From Mesodorylaimus sp. YZB2_4 (Eukaryota; Nematoda; Enoplea; Dorylaimida; Dorylaimidae): 64,000 bases of DNA. The first letter of the stretch is position 1. Each line of letters opens with the position of its first letter. This document shows positions 57,061-64,000 of this stretch, piece by piece. The DNA lies in assembly GCA_030248295.1 (NCBI GenBank), contig JASANH010000594.1, positions 118,106 through 182,105 on the forward strand. Direction: 5' to 3'. The notes beneath the pieces are model-generated. The model was not told where the DNA came from and did no database searches. It worked only from the letters and a program-made list of their open reading frames with translations. Position numbers and translations under genes: made by a program.

Positions 57061-57349
57061 CCTCTTTCCCTTCAGCTTCTATAAGCCGACAAACTCCTTT
57101 CAAATGCGACTTGGATTACTACATTAGTTCTATAACAAATAATAGAGCAAGAGTTATGTTTGACCAACTAACTTCGTTATAAGTTACATTGAAATGACTA
57201 AGTTGAAACACAATACATACGACTCATCATGGAAGCACAGTTTACTAAAACACCAAAACACCCTGAAAAGCTACGCCTAGTAAGACTGAATGCAAGACGC
57301 TTCTAAGATGAACCACAATATATGCCCCATATATCTTAGGCGAACAATA

Positions 57350-57416
57350 GGGCTTAGGAATAAGAAGCTGTGGGAGGGATCCATGCTTTTTGGTGGAAGC
57401 TTTTTTATTCCTAAGC
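57350..57416. repeat. GGGCTTAGGAATA hairpin, third copy
   Basis: The ends GGGCTTAGGAATAAGAAGCT and, inverted, AGCTTTTTTATTCCTAAGC form a short foldback. Related to the hairpins at 15284-15359 and 16786-16870. Confidence 0.65.
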
Positions 57417-58544
57417 AGGCTTTCCTTTTATGACCTTCTTTACTAGTGGAACTGGAACCTTTTTCAGGTGACTTCTACGAAGACCGACAACAACAATATT
57501 CGAATTTTAACAAAACAGTGCAAAATATTGTATTTCTAAAAATTATCAGACAAGGAAATAGATCCACTACTAGACATGCAGGGCAGACTTTTGGCTGGGC
57601 TTCCTCGTTTAAATAAAGATCAAACAGTCAGCAAAATAAAGGGCATCCCCTGCCCAGCTCTTATCAATGAAGAATGACAAACAGACACAGTCATAATTCT
57701 ATTCTAAGGTTGGTCGCCTAAAGAATTAGCAAGGCTCCAAGGAGCTGAATTTTCTTGCTAGGTCGCTAGCCAGGCTAAACATCTCATACCTATGAACTGC
57801 AAAATACTGCAAAGTCCTCTCTGTTTCAAACAAAAGACAAAACATTGCTTTACTCCAAAGTACGAATAAAGATGTTCATGCGAGTACTGGCCTTCCGTGT
57901 AAAACAGAAAAGATGAAATCCGACAGGAAATCGACCCCATGACCGTACGAATCGATTTTACAAAAGTGTAATGCATACGTCATACGTGCATACGCCGAGG
58001 AAGCCCAGCCAACCCAGTCTCGCCCTGCATTTGGTCAGAGTACAGTGGCTAAGCTAATTTTGTCCTTGTCTGCTTACCGGTTTTTTTTGGAAAGTGGTAT
58101 TTGCGGCTGATGCTGCGAGTGCTGCTGGTGTTCTGCATTCACATTGCCTCGCGTGATTGGGGAAGCTATAAAATTTAATAATTTAAAGAATTCCATACAA
58201 TCTTCGCAATCGGCTGTGATGAACACGGTCAAATGCTTCTCGAAAAAAAAGTAGCTCGGACCCCACTGCACGATAAGCTGGCTGCGAAGAATTTAAATGG
58301 GAAGAGGCTCAGTGTCTATTAGATTATTGTCAAACGAGTCTTATCAAGAACGAAGGCATCTGTGTTGCAGCCCCCTCCTTCGCGAGCCGCCGTGTATGCC
58401 AAGCCTCCCAAGGGTGCCTGCAACCGCTCTGTGAAATCATGCACTAGACTGGCTGCTAGTCAAATTCACCCAGTCCGAAGCTGCCTACGCTGGCGAACAG
58501 TTCCACTGTCGATTGCGCAGTAAAGACTTCGTTTAACACCAGAG
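57417..58544. other. Non-coding sequence in the IR2 spacer
   Basis: Nothing recognised in this part. Confidence 0.5.
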
Positions 58545-58645
58545 CACAACAAGGCGCGACAAGCACAACGAGGCAGCACAACACACCACAAGGCAGCACA
58601 AAGCAGGCAGCACAAAGCACAACAAGCACAGCTTTGCGAGCACGA
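58545..58645. repeat. GCACAACAAG/GGCAGCACAA low-complexity tract
   Basis: Short imperfect units of GCACAACA, GGCAGCACAAAG. The minus-strand frames over it are only translation of the repeat. Confidence 0.75.
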
Positions 58646-58768
58646 CAAGACACGACGATGCCTCAAAACTCCTAGATCTTACTCACAGACAAATGCGCAG
58701 ACAAACCAAGTACCTGCCCCACAGTCAGCTCCTGCACTTTTCCAGTATGAACCAAGAGAAACGACGAC

Positions 58769-58807
58769 CGCAGAACTGTGGAGCGAGCCTGGCTGCACAG
58801 TTCTGCG
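58769..58807. repeat. Perfect 12-bp stem hairpin
   Basis: CGCAGAACTGTG and CACAGTTCTGCG separated by 15 bases. No flanking T-run or gene to suggest a terminator. Confidence 0.7.
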
Positions 58808-60324
58808 GCTCCCCACAAATTCAGGACACAGATGGTGTTCCGAATGCACTTTTCTGTTCAACCTTTACTGCAACACCAACTGAATTTCGTTTGCTTCAGA
58901 CTACTGGTTATTGAATCATGCTTCTACAGGGCAAGTCTGAACTACCGTTCGCGACACTCCCGGGGAAACGGTGTCACAAAAAAGCATGTCATAAAATAAG
59001 ATAAAACACCAAGCTCATTTAGCTATCATCTATCGTTCCTTAATGCTCACACTGATGTATCTTCGAGGTTGTCCCCTGGCAATCTGTTTGAATTTGAGAG
59101 CGCGCTGGAAGCTGGCCCAGGATTAGCACGGACATTGTGCTCGACAAAAATGCGTTTGATCGAGGCAGTATCCGCCACAAAAAAGTTATCATCAGCAAAG
59201 TTACTGATTTTTAGCTTCCGTCCTAATGCTTACGTGTAATCCTTTCCCAGCTGTGTCCCGTCTAATGAAATTTGTGCCTGTCTCTGAGACGAGCAGGTAC
59301 AATAAGGCCGACAAAGGGCGACCCTGCCGGATTCCTCTGCTTGGATTAAAGGGAGATGAGATGAATCCATTCACCTGCACCGCTGATGAGACCCTCCCCA
59401 GTTCATAGATAAGTCGAATATAGTTTTTGAAGACTGGTCCTAGCTTAAAGTATTCGAGTACTCTATCCATATATTCTCATTCGACTACTGTATGTCGAAG
59501 GATGCCTTATGGTCCACAGAAAGAAGCATGCCTTCCGCCCCAGTCTCACTGATGTACTCTGCATCATTGTAAAGGCCCAGACCCCGTCTCTTATGTCTCT
59601 TCCAGGCACCGAGCAGGTCTGGCCTGGATGGATCGCCTCGCTCATCACTTTCCTTAGTCTCATGACCAGCACTTCTGCCAGAATCTCGTAGTCTTCCTTT
59701 TAACATCAGCAGGCACGGTAGTGCCTGCTAATAAGACCAGCCAAGTAGACACACAATGCTAAAGGACCATTTTCGCCGGCTGATAACTCGAGAACGGTTG
59801 GACAAAAATTTCTGATTTTTGGCACACTTTGCAGAATAGGCCGGGTCTACAATCTTGCCAATTTTCATCAAAAAAATCCAGCCGTCGTCGAGTTCCAGAA
59901 CACGCGATTTCTTGTTCAGGGGGGAGAAGACGAGGAGGAGGAGGAGGAGGAGGAGGAGGAGAAGACCACATCAGCCTAGAGCAACAACCAGAAGTCGAAC
60001 AGTTGTAAATTTTTAATTTTTTTGAAAGCTTGAGCCTCCGGAATCTGCCTTTTGATATTTATTTTTTGAAAGCATCAATTTCTGAAAAGTTATTCCCAAA
60101 AATAGTCCCTTTTGGGCCTTTTTCATCCGTCGCTTGTCAGCTACTGGACGGATTTCGATAAAAATTTACACGATAGCGGGCCTGACCTATTCTGCGAAGC
60201 TTGCAAAAAACAAAGTTTTTTGGTTAATCCGTTCTTGAGTTATCGATTATTGAAAATATTTCGTTCAGACTTGAGCGTCTCCTCCCACTGCAAGGGCAGT
60301 TGGCGATGACGTAAAAGAGGGCCC

Positions 60325-60394
60325 TTGCGGCCAAGCCGGTACAGCTCAATTGGCGGAGAGTTTGTATTGAAACCACGAGGTACGCGGTTCGACT
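60325..60394 (+). tRNA. tRNA-like pseudogene, inverted twin
   Basis: Exact counterpart of 54299-54368, with the same A box and B box and the same poorly folding anticodon arm. Confidence 0.55.
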
Positions 60395-61862
60395 CCATCA
60401 CTAAACTGAATTTTTGCTTCGTTTTTTTCGCGTGGCAGAGGCTCCATACTGTGAACAAAGAATATTAGGGTGATCTTGTGTGATGAGGGTTCCCAGTAGC
60501 ACGGGCTGACGATGAGTCTAGGGGATGTCAGAGGCCACCAGGAAACCGATCACACCAAATCGAATTAGTGCTTACCGATGGTACGAGAATACGGTCGGAA
60601 CCGGTGCGCCATGATCGAATCAAAATCTTTATCGGATGGTGAGCAAGAAATCAACACGCTCTCTCTCTCTCACTGCAAGACGCGGCCCTCATATCCCTGT
60701 CCTACAGCACTGACCTATAGCATTTGCATAACTCCAAAAAATCCTAGAAAACCTGCCAGAAAATAAACATGATCGCCATCAAAACCTAGGTCAGGTAGAA
60801 AATAAATCATCATGCAAAATAGTCAGCAGGTATTAAGTGTCTATGCTAATACGTATCTCTGTCTAGAAAACTGATATGCAAACAGGCGCGGCGCGGCGCG
60901 TGATTCAAAATTGACCCTGTGAAGTATCTACATCACACTTGGATTGTGTTTTCAAGTAGGGAATAAGCTATCGGATATGATATGATTAGTCTGTGTGCTG
61001 CTGCTGTTTGGACAGGCTCTCCAAAGGATACCAGCTGTTTCACACGATGGCAACCTTAATATGCTGAAGCTCTAGCGCTGCGAGTAACGCGGTACAGCTT
61101 ATCGGCAGATCCAAAGCCTTGAGTAACACCCGCAACAGTCTTTCTCCTTTCCAACTGTATGTTCATGGTCATGTTTCACTACATCATTTGCGTAGCCGGG
61201 GGTTGAACACTCGCTAGTAGTGCGCATTCAACCCGAGAGGCAGACACTTCGAGCCCACTACGTAGATCACGAATTGGATCTCTCAATGACCCTCACGATT
61301 AGTCGTGGTGCTTACATTCATGCAGAAAAAGCAGCTTGAGCACGTAGCCTAATCAGCCGTTGTTGCGATTTGCAGTGGCCGAGTAGACCAAACATCCTAA
61401 GCCCTGGTTATCCGCTCTGTGCATTGGCTGGTCTGAAAGTTTTGAGGCTGTCATAACAGACTTTTTTGGAAAGAATTGTCAGCCGCCAGTTAGACTTTTC
61501 CGCCATATCCCCTTCCCCCTTGAAAAGTTGCGAAATAACGCCAAAGTAACAGCTGGGAGGGAGGGCGCCCAGCCTCGATGAGGCCCCGTAAACCTTACTT
61601 AATATCCATCCCATGTCAGCGGAGAAAAGACTGTTAAATGAGATTGCCAGGCCGTCGCTGCCTGGCGCTTCTTCTTCTTGAATGTGCTCAGGGCAGTCCG
61701 TATTTCATCTTCGTCAATCTCCTTGCCTAATTCTTCCCTGTCTTCGTCATCTGCCAAGCAATAAGGAGCCTGTCCCAAGAAGCGATCAGCGGCCTCCCCG
61801 TCAGTCGATCCTGTACTAGTGAACAAACACGCGTACTGCTGTAATAGGCATGGACTAGGCAT

Positions 61863-61956
61863 GTGCTATGCCCTGGGTTTATGTTTCCCAGCCAGGGGAG
61901 AGTATCGATTACTCTCTCCCACTCGCCATGGCCTACCAGGCATGAGGGTTACACTG
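61863..61956 (-). other. Dispersed hairpin-rich motif, copy 3
   Basis: Inverted-arm twin of 52737-52830; not independent evidence of conservation. Confidence 0.5.
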
Positions 61957-63389
61957 CCTTCTTATTTCCTGTATGACTTCCAAGTGATCTTCATACAAGG
62001 TCCCATCCTCCCCACGGATCGCATAAATTGTTCTACTCTCAGCCGAGGTTTTCTGCATCAACTTGGTTGTTGTAAATGTGAATTGGTCAGTTGCCAGGTC
62101 CCTATACTGCGTTCTCATTAACCTCTTCCTTACTTCCTCGCGATCAAAAGCTTTGAGCCTCTCGCGAACATCCAAGAATTCTGCTTTTAAAATCTCGCTC
62201 TTTGGGTGCAAGCCTAATAGTCTTTCAGCACCCTTCAACTCCTTTTCTAGCCATAAGCGGCATGTTTTTGCATTTATCGTTTTTCTTACGACCTTTACAC
62301 GCTATGCCTATCTCATGTTTACACTTCCCTCATAACTCCAGCACATCCTCATCGGATGCGTTAGTCAACACAGATTTCAACGTCAGAAGCTTATCCCTGA
62401 TGCACTCCTGCAAAAACTGGTCCTTCACTACGAAGTCTACATCGAGCTTCCATTAAGAAGGACCCCTTCTTACATACATCAGCAAATGAAAAACTGAGTT
62501 CGTGTTTAAAAATTTTATGGTCCGACAGGCCTGTATCAATAAACTTATGTTTTACACATGATGCTACCACGTTTTCAGTGCCGTAAATTCTATCAAGTCG
62601 CCCCTGCGTCTTGGTGCTTTTGGCAAGATGAGAGAACTCCCTGGCCTTTGCATGAGCCCGAAAGATATCATGCAATTTGAATTTTGAAGAGATAACTCGA
62701 AATTCTTTCAGTCCTACCTCAGGGTACTGCGCGAGATGACTGCGGTCCAGCTCCTTACATTCCATGAAATTAAAATCTCCTTAGCAGGCACACGCATCAT
62801 GGTACCTGAATTTTTGTGAAACCGTCTCATACAATCTCACAAAAAACGCCTTCCTTGGCTGCTCCTGAGCTGTTGCATAGACTCCTAACAAGAGGAAGAT
62901 CTGTCTCGTATTTGGCAGTCTATACTATTGACGGCGCACGAAAAGGCCTCCGCGTGTTTCGAATAGAAGAAACTTCAAGAATGCTTATGCTAATGGGGCT
63001 AAACTCCCGAAACGTCATGTTTCCAGTCCCAGAGGGAGAAAGCTTCTTGCACAGGCACTAGCGTGGCCTTGTCAGGTTTGATTGGCGTCCACGCAACAAA
63101 TCATCGTTATCAAAACAAACAGCCTAACGACCTAGGACAGAGGTGTCGAAGCAATCATTGACAAGTTGTGCCCGTTTCACCGTGCCAACACCAATGGCCA
63201 TCCAGTGCATTGTTAAGCGAACAGCGAACGCTAACCAGAAGTGGTTTTTATGGCCTCAACCATTGTGGAAACAAAACCATTCCGTGCAAAATCGAATATT
63301 TTTGACTAAACCAATTGGGCAACATACAGCGAGTAAGATTCTGTCATACTAATTAGACCAGATTACTTAGTTAGGCAGCTAACCTTTGA

Positions 63390-63513
63390 CTACCAACCAG
63401 TATAGTGGCACGCGGCAATTTATATCGGAAACATATCCGACAAGCGGCAAACTACCAACCAGTATAGTGGCACGCGGCAATTTATATCGGAAACATATCC
63501 GACAAGCGGCAAT
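63390..63513. repeat. 62-bp tandem repeat, inverted twin
   Basis: Counterpart of 51180-51303 in the right arm. Confidence 0.9.
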
Positions 63514-63954
63514 GTTCTCCTTCCTCAAGAATGTTGCACGACCCATACTGACCACCAACTAGATGAGCCTACCCGATACGCGTAGCTTACTAGACAGCTA
63601 GCATTTTCAACCTATCTCGCCCATAACAAGCTGCGTAAATCAACCTTTAAAAACTCCCTGTTGTCGTTTTCCGAAAGTGTCATAGGTTCTGGTGGTATCC
63701 GCCGTTTTGGCTTCCATTGTTTTTCTTTATGCGACATTGTTCGATCAGTTCGGTTTCTAAGAAACAAAATTTGCGCGCTGTATGATTCTTCTGCGCAAAG
63801 CCCCTTTTGACAGTTGCACCAGGAACTATGAATATAAGCGAATGTGAGCAAGCGAGGCGTGCTAAGAAACTGGCCTGAGCTAATACCAAGCTAACACTGT
63901 GCTGAAACCGCCTTTCATGGTACATGTAATCTTGCCCTGTCAGCCTAACCTCAA

Positions 63955-64000
63955 TTCCCACATAAGTAATCCGACCGTTCACGAACTCTTTTACTCTGAA
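63955..64000 (-). repeat. BEL/Pao LTR fragment at the window edge
   Basis: Reverse complement of TTCAGAGTAAAAGAGTTCGT onward to ...ATGTGGGAA, identical to 49434-49479 and 41574-41619. The LTR end (GAGTCGCCACA) is missing: the sequence switches to the IR2 arm after GGGAA. It runs off the window end, so a further BEL copy or the continuation of the palindrome may follow. Confidence 0.85.

Larger units (their letters stand above)
55549..59144. other. Spacer of IR2
   Basis: Holds the 3' third of the LINE (to about 56755), an A-rich tract, a 67-bp hairpin at 57350-57416, and low-complexity sequence near 58545-58645. No host gene recognised. Confidence 0.6.
59145..63093 (-). mobile_element. Duplicated LINE fragment (right arm)
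   Basis: Same endonuclease and RT blocks as the left LINE, cut off after the motif-C region and lacking the C-terminal knuckle. One visible difference: a stop at 53044-53046 in the left copy reads TGG here, extending the frame to 61599. This shows the stop arose after duplication, or was lost here. Confidence 0.85.
59145..63954 (-). repeat. Inverted duplication IR2, right arm
   Basis: Reverse complement of 50739-55548. It contains a LINE fragment running on the minus strand (about 63093 down to 59145) with the same nested insertion at about 59708-61456, so the insertion predates the duplication. The LINE is cut off at 59145 just after the FADD region. At its outer edge the arm meets a BEL LTR fragment. 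Confidence 0.97.

Noticed and set aside
58456-58666. Cysteine/leucine-rich minus-strand ORFs
   Set aside because: Products of the GCACAACAAG low-complexity tract.

Overview
This is animal (invertebrate metazoan) nuclear DNA. Genes are split by short GT-AG introns of about 45-100 bases, and mobile DNA fills most of the space between them. There are no bacterial operons, rRNA genes or CRISPR arrays. The species cannot be named from the sequence alone.

Host genes. Positions 5640-10005 (+) hold a near-complete 13-exon SLC6 neurotransmitter/osmolyte transporter of the GABA/creatine/taurine type, with a TATA-like promoter upstream and a polyadenylation signal downstream. Positions 25914-27014 (-) hold an intact four-exon gene for a 308-residue protein with two divergent PDZ-like domains. 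Positions 34032-38912 (+) hold a multi-exon gene resembling transposon-derived proteins of the DUF7869 type. A C2H2 zinc-finger coding region on the minus strand is split by a retrotransposon: one finger lies at 49496-49574 and the next at 41121-41390.

Mobile DNA. The window contains two L1/Tx1-like LINEs (2302-4236, and 51600-56755 with a nested insertion), a small Jockey/CR1-like RT remnant (18775-19270) and a decayed BEL/Pao LTR retroelement with an envelope-like module (41396-49490). It also has a TTAA-flanked element with terminal inverted repeats of about 560 bp (12035-14460) and a PIF/Harbinger-type element with TTA target duplication (15473-16495). A third DNA element carries GGGGCCGTTCAAA ends (19462-20646, with a truncated copy at 50428). 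There are several short foldback elements, tRNA-like pseudogenes, and fragments of YqaJ-like nuclease and F54H12.2-like genes.

Large-scale structure. Two large inverted duplications dominate. IR1 pairs 20686-22260 with 25324-26898 (1575 bp arms, about 3.06 kb spacer) and duplicates the PDZ gene without its first exon. IR2 pairs 50739-55548 with 59145-63954 (4810 bp arms, about 3.6 kb spacer) and duplicates part of a LINE. Boundary coordinates in both pairs sum to a constant, so the arms have no net length difference, and they are almost identical. IR2 may extend past the window end, because the right arm is followed by an inverted fragment of the BEL LTR. A minisatellite whose units look like microexons flanked by splice signals lies at 39305-40735.
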